From NCBI RefSeq assembly GCF_011751865.2, contig NZ_CP061770.1, positions 2,170,001 through 2,234,000 on the forward strand: a stretch of 64,000 nt of DNA. The letters run 5' to 3'. The stretch's first letter is position 1; the number at the start of each line of letters is the position of its first letter. Below the pieces are notes generated by a model, which was not told where the DNA came from, did not search any database, and worked only from the letters and a program-made list of their open reading frames with translations. This DNA comes from Salinibacterium sp. ZJ70. GTDB taxonomy: Bacteria > Actinomycetota > Actinomycetes > Actinomycetales > Microbacteriaceae. Positions 8,042-21,261 of the stretch are shown here, piece by piece. The translations under genes were made by a program, and so were the position numbers.

Positions 8042-9637
8042 TCAGGAGGCGACGATGTCGATCTCGCGCACGTCGTCGGCGTCGATCGCCTGGCGCAGGC
8101 GCTCGAGGATCTCCTCGGGAACGGGCGAGTCGACCGTGATGATCGACAGCGCCTGGCCGCCCGCGCTGCGACGCGCGATCTGCATGCCCGCGATGTTGAT
8201 GCCCGCGTCGCCGAACTCCTTGCCGTAGACCGCGACGATGCCGGGGCGGTCGGCGTAGAACATCACGATGTGGTGCTCGGCGATCGGCACCTCGATGTCG
8301 TAGCCGTTCAGCCCGATGAGCTTCTCGGTCATCTTGGTGCCGGCGAGCGTACCCGCGACCTCGATCGCGGTGCCGTCGGAGAGCACACCACGGAGGGTCG
8401 TCGTGTTGCGGTAGTCCTTGCTCTCCTCGTTCGTCGTGAGGCTCGACGAGATCCCACGCTGCTCGGCGAGGAGCGGCGCGTTGACGTACGAGACGTTCTC
8501 GGTGACGAGGTTCGTGAAGTAGCCCTTGAGCGCCGCAAGACGGTAGACGCTCACGTCGAACGCGGCGAGCTCGCCGCGCACGTCGACCTCGAGGTCGGTG
8601 AGCGCGCCGTGACCGGCGACCGCCGCGAGCACCTGGCCGAGCTTCTCGACGAGCGCGATGCCGGGGCGCACGAACGGGTCGATGATGCCGCCCGCGACGT
8701 TGACCGCATCCGGAACCAGCTCGCCCTCGAGCGCCAGACGCACGCTCTTCGCGACCGACACGCCCGCCTTCTCCTGGGCCTCGTCGGTCGACGCGCCGAG
8801 GTGGGGCGTGACGACGACGTTCGGAAGCGGGAGGAGCTTCTTGTCGACCGGCGGCTCGGCGTTGAAGACATCGAGCCCAGCACCCGCGATGACGCCGCCC
8901 GTGAGCGCCTCGTAGAGCGCATCCTCATCGATGAGGCCGCCGCGCGCGACGTTGACGATGTACGCCGACGTCTTCATCTTGGCGAGCTGCTCGGTCGAGA
9001 TCATGCCGGTGGTCTCGGGAGTCTTCGGCATGTGGATCGAGATGAAGTCCGCCTGCTCGAGCAGCTCGTCGAGCGACACGAGGCGCACGTTCATCTGCTG
9101 GGCGCGGGCCGGCGACACGTAAGGGTCGTAGGCGATGACCTCGACGCCGAACGCCTGCAGGCGGCTCGTGATGAGCGCGCCGATGCGGCCGAGGCCGATG
9201 ATGCCGACCGTCTTCTCGTAGAGCTCGGTGCCGGTGTACTTGGAGCGCTTCCACTCGCCCGCGGCGAGGCTCGCGTGTGCGGCCGGGATGTGGCGGGCGA
9301 GGCTCAGGATGTGGCCGATCGTGAGCTCGGCGGCGCTGATGATGTTCGACGTGGGCGCGTTGACGACCATCACGCCTGCGGCCGTCGCGGCCTTGATGTC
9401 GACGTTGTCGAGACCCACGCCCGCGCGCGCCACGACCTTCAGCTGGGGAGCTGCGGCGAGCGCCTCGGCGTCGATCTGGGTGGCCGAGCGGATGAGCACG
9501 GCACTCGCCTCAGACAGAGCAGAGAGCAGGGCCGGGCGGTCGGTGCCGTCCACGTTCCGGATGTCGAAGTCGGGACCGAGGGCCTCGACGGTAGCGGGCG
9601 ACAGTTCTTCTGCGATCAGGACGACCGGCTTGGCCAC
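8042..9637 (-). CDS. serA: D-3-phosphoglycerate dehydrogenase
   Basis: A 531-residue NAD-dependent enzyme catalysing the first committed step of serine synthesis. This is the long form: substrate- and NAD-binding domains (about residues 1-310, with IIGLGRIGALITSRL as the dinucleotide fold and NVARGGLIDEDAL near the catalytic region), an intervening ASB domain (about 315-450) and a C-terminal ACT domain (about 455-531, VMFYADRPGIVAVYG and ALSIITVD) that normally binds serine for feedback control. The catalytic histidine lies in VVVTPHLGASTDEAQ. It has its own terminator and no obvious operon partner. Confidence 0.95.
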   Translation of the reverse strand: MAKPVVLIAEELSPATVEALGPDFDIRNVDGTDRPALLSALSEASAVLIRSATQIDAEALAAAPQLKVVARAGVGLDNVDIKAATAAGVMVVNAPTSNIISAAELTIGHILSLARHIPAAHASLAAGEWKRSKYTGTELYEKTVGIIGLGRIGALITSRLQAFGVEVIAYDPYVSPARAQQMNVRLVSLDELLEQADFISIHMPKTPETTGMISTEQLAKMKTSAYIVNVARGGLIDEDALYEALTGGVIAGAGLDVFNAEPPVDKKLLPLPNVVVTPHLGASTDEAQEKAGVSVAKSVRLALEGELVPDAVNVAGGIIDPFVRPGIALVEKLGQVLAAVAGHGALTDLEVDVRGELAAFDVSVYRLAALKGYFTNLVTENVSYVNAPLLAEQRGISSSLTTNEESKDYRNTTTLRGVLSDGTAIEVAGTLAGTKMTEKLIGLNGYDIEVPIAEHHIVMFYADRPGIVAVYGKEFGDAGINIAGMQIARRSAGGQALSIITVDSPVPEEILERLRQAIDADDVREIDIVAS

Positions 9638-9771
9638 AGTGGTTCCTTCGTGCGGGGAGAGGTGCGGCCGCTGGCCGCGGGTGGTGTGCGCCGAGACTTG
9701 CGCTGGCGCGGCACGTCGAGCCTACCCGACACAGGATTCCGTTACGGTCGCCCTCCGGGGTCCGGCATCGC

Positions 9772-10128
9772 TCAGCTGGTGACCTGGTAGAGCGCGACCG
9801 CGTACAGGCTGAAATAGGTGGCGGCCGTTGCGGCGAGTGCCGCCGTGAAGACCAGCACGCGGTTGGTGAGCGGCTGCCGTCGCACCGCGACGAGCGCCCC
9901 CACGTAGAACAGGACCGGCAGGGCGACGCCGAGCACGAGCACCGCCCACGGCACACGATCCGCCCATCCGAAGTTCTCGTATGCGACGGGCGTGTTGATC
10001 AGGTTGCCGGCCGCCTGGTACAGGAACCAGCCGGTGAGCGCCGCGAACACGACGGCGACGGCGATCGCGCCGATGCGCGAGACCGGCTCGTCGGTGGAGT
10101 CGAGGGTGGTGATGCGGTCGTCGGTCAT
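9772..10128 (-). CDS. membrane protein, unknown function
   Basis: A 118-residue protein starting MTDDRITTLDSTDEP, with three or four predicted membrane spans (about residues 18-38, 52-75 and 88-112). Its start overlaps the stop of the upstream gene as ATGA, so the two form a coupled pair. No family was recognised. A conserved-looking segment NTPVAYENFGWADRVPWAVL lies in the loop between the first two spans. Confidence 0.6.
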   Translation of the reverse strand: MTDDRITTLDSTDEPVSRIGAIAVAVVFAALTGWFLYQAAGNLINTPVAYENFGWADRVPWAVLVLGVALPVLFYVGALVAVRRQPLTNRVLVFTAALAATAATYFSLYAVALYQVTS

Positions 10129-10604
10129 CCGAGGGCTCCCAGCAGGTAGGGCAGAGGAACGAGCACACCGAGTCCGAGTGCCAGCCATCCGGCGCGCACG
10201 AGCGCGCGGCGGCGCATCCCCTCATGGGTGAGTGCGAGCACGGCCGCGAACCACACACCGGCCGAGATGAGCGAGAGGAACTCGCCGAACTGCCACATGA
10301 TCTCGCCCGGCAGGTCGATCGCGGGGTAGCCGAGCAGCTGCACCGACAGGATCCAACCGAGCGTGACGGCGGCGTAGAGGACGCCGAAGACGGCAGTCAC
10401 CGCGAGCGTCGGCACATCGCGTCGCGCGGGAGCGTCGGCGTCGGCGGCGTCGTCGAGATCCTCATGGGATGCGTCGGCATCGGATTCGGGGTCACTGTCG
10501 AGGGAGCCGCCGAGCCGCGGGGCGTCGCGCCCGGCGACGTCGTCCCCCGCCCACTGCAGAGCCTCGTCGTCCTCGTCGAACGGATCGGGTGCGCGCGTGT
10601 TCAC
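10125..10604 (-). CDS. membrane protein with acidic N-terminus, unknown function
   Basis: About 159 residues. The N-terminal third is strongly acidic and probably disordered (FDEDDEALQWAGDD, then DSDPESDADASHEDLDDAAD); the rest contains three membrane spans (about residues 68-90, 108-125 and 138-157). I chose the GTG at 10604 (NTRAPDPFDEDDE), which is preceded by AGGATAGAGGG; an in-frame ATG at 10646 would add 14 residues and cannot be excluded. It is coupled by ATGA to the following membrane gene, suggesting a two-component membrane complex. I do not recognise the family. Confidence 0.6.
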   Translation of the reverse strand: MNTRAPDPFDEDDEALQWAGDDVAGRDAPRLGGSLDSDPESDADASHEDLDDAADADAPARRDVPTLAVTAVFGVLYAAVTLGWILSVQLLGYPAIDLPGEIMWQFGEFLSLISAGVWFAAVLALTHEGMRRRALVRAGWLALGLGVLVPLPYLLGALG

Positions 10605-10705
10605 CCCTCTATCCTGCCGCGAATCACCTTGGGGGGTGCTCGCCATCCAGCGCTGGGTCGATGCTCATGAGCGACGCCGCGCAAACGCGACAACCCACGT
10701 ACCCC

Positions 10706-10764
10706 GAGAATCGTGCCTCATGGTCGTTTCGCCGCCCGTGAAACGACCATCTCGCACGATTCTC
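10706..10764. repeat. long imperfect palindrome between ilvC and a membrane gene
   Basis: Two 25-base arms, 10706-10730 and 10740-10764. The outer 11 bases GAGAATCGTGC pair with GCACGATTCTC and the inner 11 bases ATGGTCGTTTC pair with GAAACGACCAT. A 3-base unpaired CTC/CTC sits in between, and the 9-base centre is GCCGCCCGT. The flanking CCC and GGG may extend the stem. It lies 31 bases beyond the ilvC terminator in a 246-base gap with no gene. The length and mixed composition differ from the G+C-rich terminator hairpins of the window. Confidence 0.85.
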
Positions 10765-10795
10765 CGGGTGGGTCCGGCGGCGCCCAGGGACGCGA

Positions 10796-10825
10796 AAGGC
10801 GCCCCGGACGAATCCGGGGCGCCTT
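10796..10825 (-). terminator. hairpin terminator of the ilvBNC operon
   Basis: Perfect 13-base stem AAGGCGCCCCGGA (10796-10808) / TCCGGGGCGCCTT (10813-10825) with loop CGAA, 25 bases past the ilvC stop. The stem is tipped by AA/TT, so the minus-strand RNA ends in a short U run. Confidence 0.75.
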
Positions 10826-10850
10826 CGTGAGCGTCAGGTGACGGCGAGGA

Positions 10851-14233
<3,383 letters not shown>

Positions 14234-14436
14234 AGTGACCTTCCGGCTAAGTCGCAGTCAGTGGGAACCAGGGCGTGGAACGCGCGAATGACGCCGGAGC
14301 CCTGATCAGATGTCGCAGACCGCTGGTGTTGCGGTGAGCGCCCACGCCAGGACTGGTTGTGCCACCCGGGTGTCTATCGGTGCAATGCTATCCGATCCGG
14401 CATGCCTCGACGTTCGTGCGACCAGCTGACGCGGAA

Positions 14437-14469
14437 CGGGGGTGCCAGGGCCTCGGCCCGACACCCCCG
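14437..14469 (-). terminator. hairpin terminator of ilvD
   Basis: Outer stem CGGGGGTG (14437-14444) / CACCCCCG (14462-14469) with an inner GGGCC/GGCCC stem closing a TC loop. It lies 18 bases beyond the ilvD stop and separates ilvD from ilvB. Confidence 0.6.
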
Positions 14470-14486
14470 CGTCGCGGTGATGAGGC

Positions 14487-16211
14487 TCAGCCGGTGACGG
14501 CACCTTCAGCGGCCGAGCGGACGAGCTTGGAGTACTTCGCCAGCACACCGCGGGTGTAGCGAGGCGGGAGCGGCTCCCAGCCTTCGCGACGCGCGGCGAG
14601 CTCCGCATCGTCGACGAGCAGTTCGATGGAGCGCGAGGCGATGTCGACGCGGATGCGGTCGCCGTCGCGCACGAACGCGATAGGCCCGGCGTCGACGGCT
14701 TCGGGGGCGATGTGGCCGATGCAGAGACCCGTGGTGCCGCCCGAGAAGCGACCGTCCGTGAGCAGCAGCACGTCCTTGCCGAGACCTGCGCCCTTGATGG
14801 CCGCGGTGATGGCGAGCATCTCGCGCATACCGGGACCGCCCTTGGGGCCTTCGTAGCGGATGACGACGACGTCGCCGTGCTCGATCTCGCCGTTCGTGAG
14901 GGCGTCGAGCGCTGCGCGCTCGCGCTCGAAGACGCGAGCCGGGCCCTCGAACGTCGCGGCGTCGAAGCCCGCAGTCTTGACGACCGCGCCCTCGGGAGCC
15001 ATCGATCCGTGCAGGATCGTGAGGCCGCCGGTCTCGTGGATCGGGTTGTCGAGCGTGCGCAGCACGTCGCCGTCGAGCGGCGGGATGGGTCCGATGTCGG
15101 CGAGGTTCTCGGCGAGCGTCTTGCCCGTGACGGTGAGCGCGTCACCGTGCATGAGGCCCGCGTCGAGGAGCGCCTTCATGAGGACGGGGAGGCCGCCGCG
15201 GCGGTCGACGTCGTTCATGACGTAGCGCCCGAAGGGCTTGAGGTCGCCGATGTGCGGAACCTTCGAGCCGATGCGGTTGAAGTCCTCGAGCGTCAGGTCG
15301 ACCTCGGCTTCGTGGGCGATCGCCAGCAGGTGCAGGACGATGTTGGTCGAGCCTCCGAGCGCCATGCCGACCGCGATGGCGTTCTCGAACGCCTTCTTGG
15401 TGAGGATCTGGCGCGCGGTGATGCCCTGACGGAGCAGCTCGACGACCGCCTCGCCGGAACGGTGCGCGTAGTAGTCGCGGCGGCGGTCGTAGCTGGGCGG
15501 CGACGCCGATCCGGGGATCGAGAGGCCGAGGGCCTCGGCGACCGACGCCATCGTGTTGGCGGTGTACATTCCGCCGCAGGCACCCTCGCCGGGCGCGAAC
15601 GCGCACTCGATCGCGTGGGCGTCCTCTTCGGACATGATGCCCGCCTTGACACCGCCGACTGCCTCGAAGGAGTCGATGATGGTGATGTCCTTCTCGGTGC
15701 CGTCCGACAGGCGCACCCAGCCGGGTGCGATCGATCCGGCGTAGAGGAAGACGGAGGCGAGGTCGAGTCGCGCGGCGGCCATGAGCATGCCGGGGATCGA
15801 CTTGTCGCAGCCGGCGAGCAGCACCGAGCCGTCGAGACGCTCGGCCTGCATGACGACCTCGACGGAGTCGGCGATGACCTCGCGCGAGACGAGCGAGAAG
15901 TGCATGCCCTCGTGGCCCATCGAGATGCCGTCCGAGACCGACACGGTTCCGAACTGCAGGGGGTAGCCGCCCCCGGCGTGCACGCCCTCCTTCGCGGCCT
16001 GCGCGAGGCGCGACAGCGAGAGGTTGCACGGCGTGATCTCGTTCCACGAGCTCGCGATGCCGATCTGCGACTTGTTCCAGTCCGCGTCGCCCATGCCGAC
16101 TGCGCGCAGCATGCCGCGGGACGTGGTCGCCTCGATGCCGTCGGTGACGGTGCGAGAACGGGGCTTGTGGTCGATGGGCGCGTTGGAGCCCGAGGTAGTG
16201 CTTTCCGCCAT
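14487..16211 (-). CDS. ilvD: dihydroxy-acid dehydratase
   Basis: A 574-residue iron-sulfur dehydratase converting 2,3-dihydroxy acids to 2-oxo acids in branched-chain amino acid synthesis. The cluster cysteines are visible in [21 protein letters not shown] and [14 protein letters not shown]. The C-terminal catalytic segment reads [19 protein letters not shown]. Length is typical for the 560-620 residue family. It is read in the same direction as ilvBNC but is separated from it by a terminator, so it is probably transcribed independently. Confidence 0.95.
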   Translation of the reverse strand: MAESTTSGSNAPIDHKPRSRTVTDGIEATTSRGMLRAVGMGDADWNKSQIGIASSWNEITPCNLSLSRLAQAAKEGVHAGGGYPLQFGTVSVSDGISMGHEGMHFSLVSREVIADSVEVVMQAERLDGSVLLAGCDKSIPGMLMAAARLDLASVFLYAGSIAPGWVRLSDGTEKDITIIDSFEAVGGVKAGIMSEEDAHAIECAFAPGEGACGGMYTANTMASVAEALGLSIPGSASPPSYDRRRDYYAHRSGEAVVELLRQGITARQILTKKAFENAIAVGMALGGSTNIVLHLLAIAHEAEVDLTLEDFNRIGSKVPHIGDLKPFGRYVMNDVDRRGGLPVLMKALLDAGLMHGDALTVTGKTLAENLADIGPIPPLDGDVLRTLDNPIHETGGLTILHGSMAPEGAVVKTAGFDAATFEGPARVFERERAALDALTNGEIEHGDVVVIRYEGPKGGPGMREMLAITAAIKGAGLGKDVLLLTDGRFSGGTTGLCIGHIAPEAVDAGPIAFVRDGDRIRVDIASRSIELLVDDAELAARREGWEPLPPRYTRGVLAKYSKLVRSAAEGAVTG

Positions 16212-16255
16212 GCGTATGAGGTTACTCCCGCGCGGATGCTCGGGGAGACGCCGAC

Positions 16256-17044
16256 TCAGAGACCCAGACGCTCAGCGCGCAGGTCGGCGAGCACGGTGAG
16301 CGTGTGCGCCACCTCGTCCGGCCCCGCGACCCGGAACCCGGCGAGCGTCTCGCCGTCGCCGGATTTCAGCCCCATGTCGTGAGGCTGGAGGGCTGCGAAG
16401 GCGTCCTCGTCGGTCACATCATCGCCCGCATAGAAGACAGCGTCGGCCGCGGTGTACAGGCGCAGATGCTCGACCGCTTCGCCCTTGGTCGTGGAGCGCA
16501 CCGCGAACTCGAGCACGTTCTTGCCGGTGCGGATCGTGAGGTCGTCGATCTCCGCCTGCGCTTCGCGCAGCGCCACGAGGTGCGCGAGGCGCGAGTCGGC
16601 CTCCGTCGCGAGTCGCGTGTGCAGGGCGAACCCGGCTGGCTTCGTCTCGAGCCACACGTCGTCGATCGAGTCGGCGACCTGGCTCAGCACCTCCTGCAGC
16701 ACGTCGACCAGTTCGAGCTCGGCGGTGTCGAGGCTGATGCGCGCACGCGGGTCGTCGAGGCGCAGCTCGATGCCATGGGATCCGACGAGCAGCGCCTCAT
16801 CCGGAAGGTCGGCGACATCGATGAGGGAGGCGAGCGCACGACCCGAGACGAGAGCGACGCGCGTGCGCGGCATCTCGAGCAGACGCAGCACAGCGCGCCG
16901 CGCTTCCGGCAGCGCACGAGCGTGTTCGGGTCGGTCCACCTCGGGCGCGAGGGTGCCGTCGAAATCGAGGGCGACGAGCAGTCGACGTACGTCCGCCATC
17001 CGGCGGAGCTCCTCGACGAGAGCCTCTGGGAGCGGGCCGGTCAT
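16256..17044 (-). CDS. otsB: trehalose-6-phosphate phosphatase
   Basis: A 262-residue HAD-superfamily phosphatase that releases trehalose from trehalose 6-phosphate. HAD motif I is LDFDGTLAP (nucleophile Asp27, acid Asp29), motif II is the serine in VALVSGR, and motif IV is [10 protein letters not shown] near residue 215. SHGIELR is typical of OtsB. The ATG at 17044 overlaps the otsA stop (ATGA), so both enzymes of the OtsA-OtsB route are made from one coupled transcript. Trehalose serves as an osmolyte and reserve. Confidence 0.93.
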   Translation of the reverse strand: MTGPLPEALVEELRRMADVRRLLVALDFDGTLAPEVDRPEHARALPEARRAVLRLLEMPRTRVALVSGRALASLIDVADLPDEALLVGSHGIELRLDDPRARISLDTAELELVDVLQEVLSQVADSIDDVWLETKPAGFALHTRLATEADSRLAHLVALREAQAEIDDLTIRTGKNVLEFAVRSTTKGEAVEHLRLYTAADAVFYAGDDVTDEDAFAALQPHDMGLKSGDGETLAGFRVAGPDEVAHTLTVLADLRAERLGL

Positions 17045-18465
17045 GAACGCGACGACCTCACTTCGTCGAGCGCTGACAGGAACAGCGCCGACCAGCGGCT
17101 CACGTCGTACTCGGTCACCCGGCGGCGCATCGCGCGCATCCTCTTGCGGCGTTCGCTGCGCGGCATCTCGATGGCGCGCATGATGGCGTCCTTGAGGCCG
17201 TCGATGTCATGCGGGTTCACCTGCAGCGCGGTCTTCAGCTCGTCAGAGGCGCCCGTGAACTCCGACAGCACGAGCGCGCCATCCTCATCGATGCGCGCCG
17301 CGACGTACTCCTTCGCGACGAGGTTCATGCCGTCGCGCAGGGCGGTCACGAGCATGACGTCGGCGGCGAGGTACAGGGCGGCCATCTCCTCGCGCGGATA
17401 CCCGTGGTGCAGATACCGCACGGCCGGCTTGCTGATCGTTCCGTAGTCGCCGTTGATGCGCCCCACGCTCAGCTCGATCTCGTCGCGCAGCTGGCGGTAG
17501 CTCTCCACGCGCTCGCGCGACGGCGTCGCGATCTGCACGAGCGTGACGTCCTCGATCGACAGGCGGCCCTCTTCCAGCAGCTCGCCGAACGCCTTCAGGC
17601 GGTGGCCGATCCCCTTCGTGTAGTCGAGGCGGTCGACGCCGAGCAGCACCGTCTTCGGGTCGCCCAGGTCGCTGCGGATCTGCTTTGCACGCGCCTGCAC
17701 ATCCGGGTGCTTCACAAGCTCCTCGAAGCCGGCGACATCGATCGAGATGGGGAAGGCCTTCGCGACCACCTGGCGGTGCGGCGACGCGTTGGTCTCCGGC
17801 ACTTCGATGATGGAGCCCTTGGTGGCGTCTCCCTTGAGACGACGAACCGCCTGCTGGAAGTTGCTCGCGTCCATCGCGCGCTGGAAGCCGATGACGTCGG
17901 CTCCGAGCAGCCCGTCGAGGATGCGTGTGCGCCACGGCAGCTGCGAGAAGATCCCGTATGCGGGGAAGGGGATGTGGTTGAAGAACCCGATGGTGAGGTC
18001 GGGGCGGTCCTCGCGCAGCATCGCCGGCACGAGCTGCAGCTGGTAGTCGTGCACCCACACCGTGGCGCCCTTCTCGGCTGCCGCGGACGCCGCATCCGCG
18101 AAGCGGCGGTTGACCTGCACGTAGCGCTCCCACCAGACGCGGTGGTAGCTGGGGGGCGCGATGACGTCGTGGTAGAGCGGCCACAGGGTGTCGTTGCTGA
18201 AGCCCTCGTAGTAGAGCTCCACATCGCACTCGGACAGCGGCACCGGAATGAGCCGAATGCCGTCGAGGTCGAACGGACCGATCTCGAGGTCGGGCTGGCC
18301 GGCCCACCCCACCCAGGCTCCATCGGCTTCGCGCATAACGGGTTCCAGCGCCGTGACAAGACCCCCGGGCGACGGTTTCCAGCCGGAGCTGCCGTCGGTG
18401 TCGACGACGCGGTCGACCGGGAGTCGGTTGGACACGACGACGAAGCTGTAGGTCTCGTCGGCCAT
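17041..18465 (-). CDS. otsA: alpha,alpha-trehalose-phosphate synthase (UDP-forming type)
   Basis: A 474-residue GT-B fold glycosyltransferase (family GT20) joining a nucleotide-activated glucose to glucose 6-phosphate. Family signatures are VVSNRLPVDR at the N-terminus, VWVHDYQLQLVPAMLRE, FNHIPFPAYGIFSQLPWR, VDRLDYTKGIGHRLKAF and ALRDGMNLVAKEY with EFTGAS. The start MADETYSFVVVSN is preceded by a GGGGGG tract. It is the first gene of otsA-otsB and is divergent from the sugar-isomerase-like gene at 18580. Confidence 0.95.
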   Translation of the reverse strand: MADETYSFVVVSNRLPVDRVVDTDGSSGWKPSPGGLVTALEPVMREADGAWVGWAGQPDLEIGPFDLDGIRLIPVPLSECDVELYYEGFSNDTLWPLYHDVIAPPSYHRVWWERYVQVNRRFADAASAAAEKGATVWVHDYQLQLVPAMLREDRPDLTIGFFNHIPFPAYGIFSQLPWRTRILDGLLGADVIGFQRAMDASNFQQAVRRLKGDATKGSIIEVPETNASPHRQVVAKAFPISIDVAGFEELVKHPDVQARAKQIRSDLGDPKTVLLGVDRLDYTKGIGHRLKAFGELLEEGRLSIEDVTLVQIATPSRERVESYRQLRDEIELSVGRINGDYGTISKPAVRYLHHGYPREEMAALYLAADVMLVTALRDGMNLVAKEYVAARIDEDGALVLSEFTGASDELKTALQVNPHDIDGLKDAIMRAIEMPRSERRKRMRAMRRRVTEYDVSRWSALFLSALDEVRSSRS

Positions 18466-18579
18466 GCCCCCCACCGTACACAGACGATTTCTCACGCGCT
18501 TGATCGATTCGGGGGGCTTGCTTTTGGACGATTCCTGTGACTTCGTGCGCGCACGTTTAGGGATGACTAGCGTGGACGT

Positions 18580-19464
18580 GTGATCTCCGTCGGCATGAGC
18601 ACAACATGCGTCTACCCGTTCGCTGTCGAGCACGCCTTCCGCATTGCGCGGCTCGCAGGCTTCGACTCCATGGAGATCATGGTGACCAACGATCCGGTCA
18701 CCCAGGACGCCGAGAAGCTCCTCGAGATCAGCGCGCGGTACGAGCTGCCGATCGCTTCGATCCACGCCCCCGTGCTGCTGCTGACGACGTTCGTGTGGGG
18801 TCGCGACCCGCAGGTGAAGCTCGAGAAGTCGGGCGAGCTGGCCGCCGCGGTCGGCGCGGATTCGGTGGTCGTGCACCCGCCGTTCCGCTGGCAGTCCGGC
18901 TACGCGCAGGACTTCGAGCGGATCGTGCGGTCGACCGCCGCGAACTCGGGTGTCGAGGTCGCGGTGGAGAACATGTTCCCGTGGACGGTGCGAGGCAAGG
19001 CGATGAAGGCGTACGCGCCGAGCCCCGACCCGCTCGACATGGATGTCGACGCGATGACGCTCGACTTCTCGCACGCGTCGCTCTCGGGGCTGGATTCGCT
19101 GGAGATCGCGAAGGCGATGGGCCCGCGTCTCCGGCACATCCACCTCTGCGATGGCGCCACCTCGGCCGCGGACGGCGCGGTGCTCGATGAGCACCTGCTG
19201 CCCGGCGAAGGCACCCAGCCGGTCGCCGAGACGCTGCAATATCTCGCCGCGAACGGATGGGAAGGCAACGTCGTCGCGGAGGTGAGCCTGCGCAAGGAGA
19301 AGGACGAGGCCGTGCGCATCGAGCGTCTCGAGCAGACGGTCGCGTTCGCGCGCGAGCACCTCAGCCAGGACCACGCCACCCGCGTGCCGCTCGACGCCGA
19401 GATGAACCTGCCGCTCAAGATCCGTCAGGCGCGGCGCGCACAGAAGCGCGCCGACCGCGCCTGA
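18580..19464 (+). CDS. sugar phosphate isomerase/epimerase family protein (TIM barrel)
   Basis: A 294-residue protein of the xylose-isomerase-like TIM-barrel family (AP endonuclease 2 / IolE-like). Barrel strands read ISVGMSTTCVYP, FDSMEIMVTND, PIASIHAPVLL, SVVVHPPFRW, VEVAVENMFPW, DAMTLDFSHAS and LRHIHLCDG; the acidic and histidine residues at strand ends would hold a divalent metal. The start is a GTG at 18580. The reaction is unknown; related enzymes act on inositol or sugar derivatives or cleave DNA. A basic tail (KIRQARRAQKRADR) ends the protein. It is divergent from otsA and converges with the YhgE gene. Confidence 0.75.
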   Translation: MISVGMSTTCVYPFAVEHAFRIARLAGFDSMEIMVTNDPVTQDAEKLLEISARYELPIASIHAPVLLLTTFVWGRDPQVKLEKSGELAAAVGADSVVVHPPFRWQSGYAQDFERIVRSTAANSGVEVAVENMFPWTVRGKAMKAYAPSPDPLDMDVDAMTLDFSHASLSGLDSLEIAKAMGPRLRHIHLCDGATSAADGAVLDEHLLPGEGTQPVAETLQYLAANGWEGNVVAEVSLRKEKDEAVRIERLEQTVAFAREHLSQDHATRVPLDAEMNLPLKIRQARRAQKRADRA

Positions 19465-19473
19465 CGGCTCCCG

Positions 19474-21261
19474 CTACGCGGTCGCGGGCAGCAGCAGGGT
19501 GCGCGCGTTCGCTCGCCGCGCCCGACCGATCGCCCAGCGGCTGAGTCCGATGCTGACGAGCCCGAAGAGGGCGAGCGCGGCGATGCTTCCGGCGATCGCC
19601 GCCGCCGATCCGCCCGCGACGATCTGCTGCAGACCCGTGGTGGCCCAGCCGAGCGGCAGCGCGCCCCCGAGCCAGCTGAACGGCCCGGCGAGCGCCTGAG
19701 CGGGCAGCACCCCGCTGACCGCGGCGACCTGCACCGACAGCAGCAGAAGCGAGAGCACGAGCCCTGCGCGACCGAAGCCCACCGTGAGCAACTGGTGGAA
19801 GGCCGTGAAGGCGGTCGCTGCGACGAGCGAGAACGCGAGCGTGACCGGCAGCAGGCTCCACTGCACATCGGCGACGAGGTGCATGAGCAGCACGAGCAGC
19901 ACGGCCTGCACCGCCGCGACGATGCCTGCGCGCGCGAGTGCCGACAGCAGCACGCGCCCGGAGGCGGCGGTCGTCGCGAGGATGCGGCGGCTGAGCGGGG
20001 CCATCACGAGGAAGATCGCGAGCGCGCCGACCCAGAGGCCGAGCGGCACGAAGTAGGTGCCGATGACCTGCCCGATCTGGGACACCGGGTTGACGGTCGT
20101 CACGTCGAGCCCGACGGGGTCGGCGGCGACGGCCGCGGCGTCCCCGGTCGGGACCGTGGCGGTGCCGTCGAGTCGGGCCGCCCCGCTCTGGAGTCCGTCG
20201 GCGAGCGTCGTCGCCCCCGTGGAGAGCTCCCCGAGCCCTGTCGCGAGGTCGCGTGCGCCCGCATCGAGCGAGGGCCCGCTGGAAGAGAGCCGAGCCGCGC
20301 CGTTCGCGGCGTCCGCGATGCCGTCGGCGAGTGAACCGAGAGATCCGGCGCCCTGCGAGAGCGCGGGGCCCGACTGGGCCGCCGTCGCGAGTCCGCCGCT
20401 GATGGCCTGCAGCTGCTGCAGGTAGGGGGCGAGCGTGGGGTCGCTCGTGAACCGCGGATCCTGCGCCATCGCACCGGTGAGCTGCGTGAGTCCGCCGGAT
20501 GCGCTGCCGACACCGGAGATGTAGTCCTGCAGCCCGCTGCCGAGCGTGCCGAGCTGCCCGGTCTGCTGCGTCATGGTCTGCAGCCCGCGCGAGAGCGCGG
20601 CGACGCCGTTCGTGTACTGGTCGACGCCGTCGGCGAGGCCGGTCGCGCCGCTCGCCGCGGTCGTGGCGCCGTCGGCGAGCTGGGTCGCGCCGTCCGCCGC
20701 CGTGGTGAACGCCTCGCCCACGGTGCCGAACTGGGTGTAGATGCCCGAGATGTACTGCTCGGTGAGCTGCGATCCGAACGTGCGGACCATGCCCTCGCCG
20801 AGGGACTGCGCGGCCGCCCCCGCGAGGTAGGAGTGGGCGTCATCGGTCTCGAGGCTGAGTCGCGCCTGCACCGGGTCGGTGCTCGAGAGCGACACCACCG
20901 ACGCCGAGAAGTCGGACGGGATGGTGAGCACGGCGTACACCTCGCCGGCGGCGAGCAGCTCCTCCGCTTCGTCGGCGTTGCTCAGCCGCCACTGCATGCC
21001 GGGCGAGTCGGATCCGGTGAGCTCGGTCACGAGCAGACGCCCGGCGAGCACCATCGTCTCGGTGCCGTCGTCTGCGGTCTGGGTGACCATCTCGTCGTTG
21101 TTGACGATCGCCGCGGGGATGCGGTGGATGCCGTCCTCGGTGTCGGCGAGTGACGCCATCGTGAGCCCCGCGAACGCGAGCGGCACGACGGCCGCGGCGA
21201 TGAGGGCGACGAGACGCCACGGCCGCCGGACGCGCGTGGGCTGGGTGCTGTCCTGGCTCAT
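19474..21261 (-). CDS. YhgE/Pip domain-containing membrane protein
   Basis: A 595-residue protein of the YhgE/Pip family. One N-terminal membrane span (about residues 17-37) is followed by an extracytoplasmic domain with AAIVNNDEMV, then a long stretch rich in GATxLADG-type repeats (about 190-400) that should form an extended helical or coiled structure. Five or six C-terminal membrane spans (about 410-590) resemble ABC-2 type permeases. The family includes phage-infection proteins and the ESX/type VII-associated EsaA. The ATG overlaps the stop of the MMPL gene (ATGA), so the two are translated together under the TetR regulator. Confidence 0.85.
   Translation of the reverse strand: MSQDSTQPTRVRRPWRLVALIAAAVVPLAFAGLTMASLADTEDGIHRIPAAIVNNDEMVTQTADDGTETMVLAGRLLVTELTGSDSPGMQWRLSNADEAEELLAAGEVYAVLTIPSDFSASVVSLSSTDPVQARLSLETDDAHSYLAGAAAQSLGEGMVRTFGSQLTEQYISGIYTQFGTVGEAFTTAADGATQLADGATTAASGATGLADGVDQYTNGVAALSRGLQTMTQQTGQLGTLGSGLQDYISGVGSASGGLTQLTGAMAQDPRFTSDPTLAPYLQQLQAISGGLATAAQSGPALSQGAGSLGSLADGIADAANGAARLSSSGPSLDAGARDLATGLGELSTGATTLADGLQSGAARLDGTATVPTGDAAAVAADPVGLDVTTVNPVSQIGQVIGTYFVPLGLWVGALAIFLVMAPLSRRILATTAASGRVLLSALARAGIVAAVQAVLLVLLMHLVADVQWSLLPVTLAFSLVAATAFTAFHQLLTVGFGRAGLVLSLLLLSVQVAAVSGVLPAQALAGPFSWLGGALPLGWATTGLQQIVAGGSAAAIAGSIAALALFGLVSIGLSRWAIGRARRANARTLLLPATA

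Noticed and set aside
10646..10850. A small gene in the gap containing the long palindrome
   Set aside because: Short frames there have no ribosome site and mostly lie across the palindrome and the ilvC terminator.
14306..14365. Possible 19-residue leader peptide upstream of ilvB (AQPVLAWALTATPAVCDI)
   Set aside because: It has scattered Val, Leu and Ile but no consecutive run of control codons and no ribosome site, and I could not build terminator/antiterminator alternatives.
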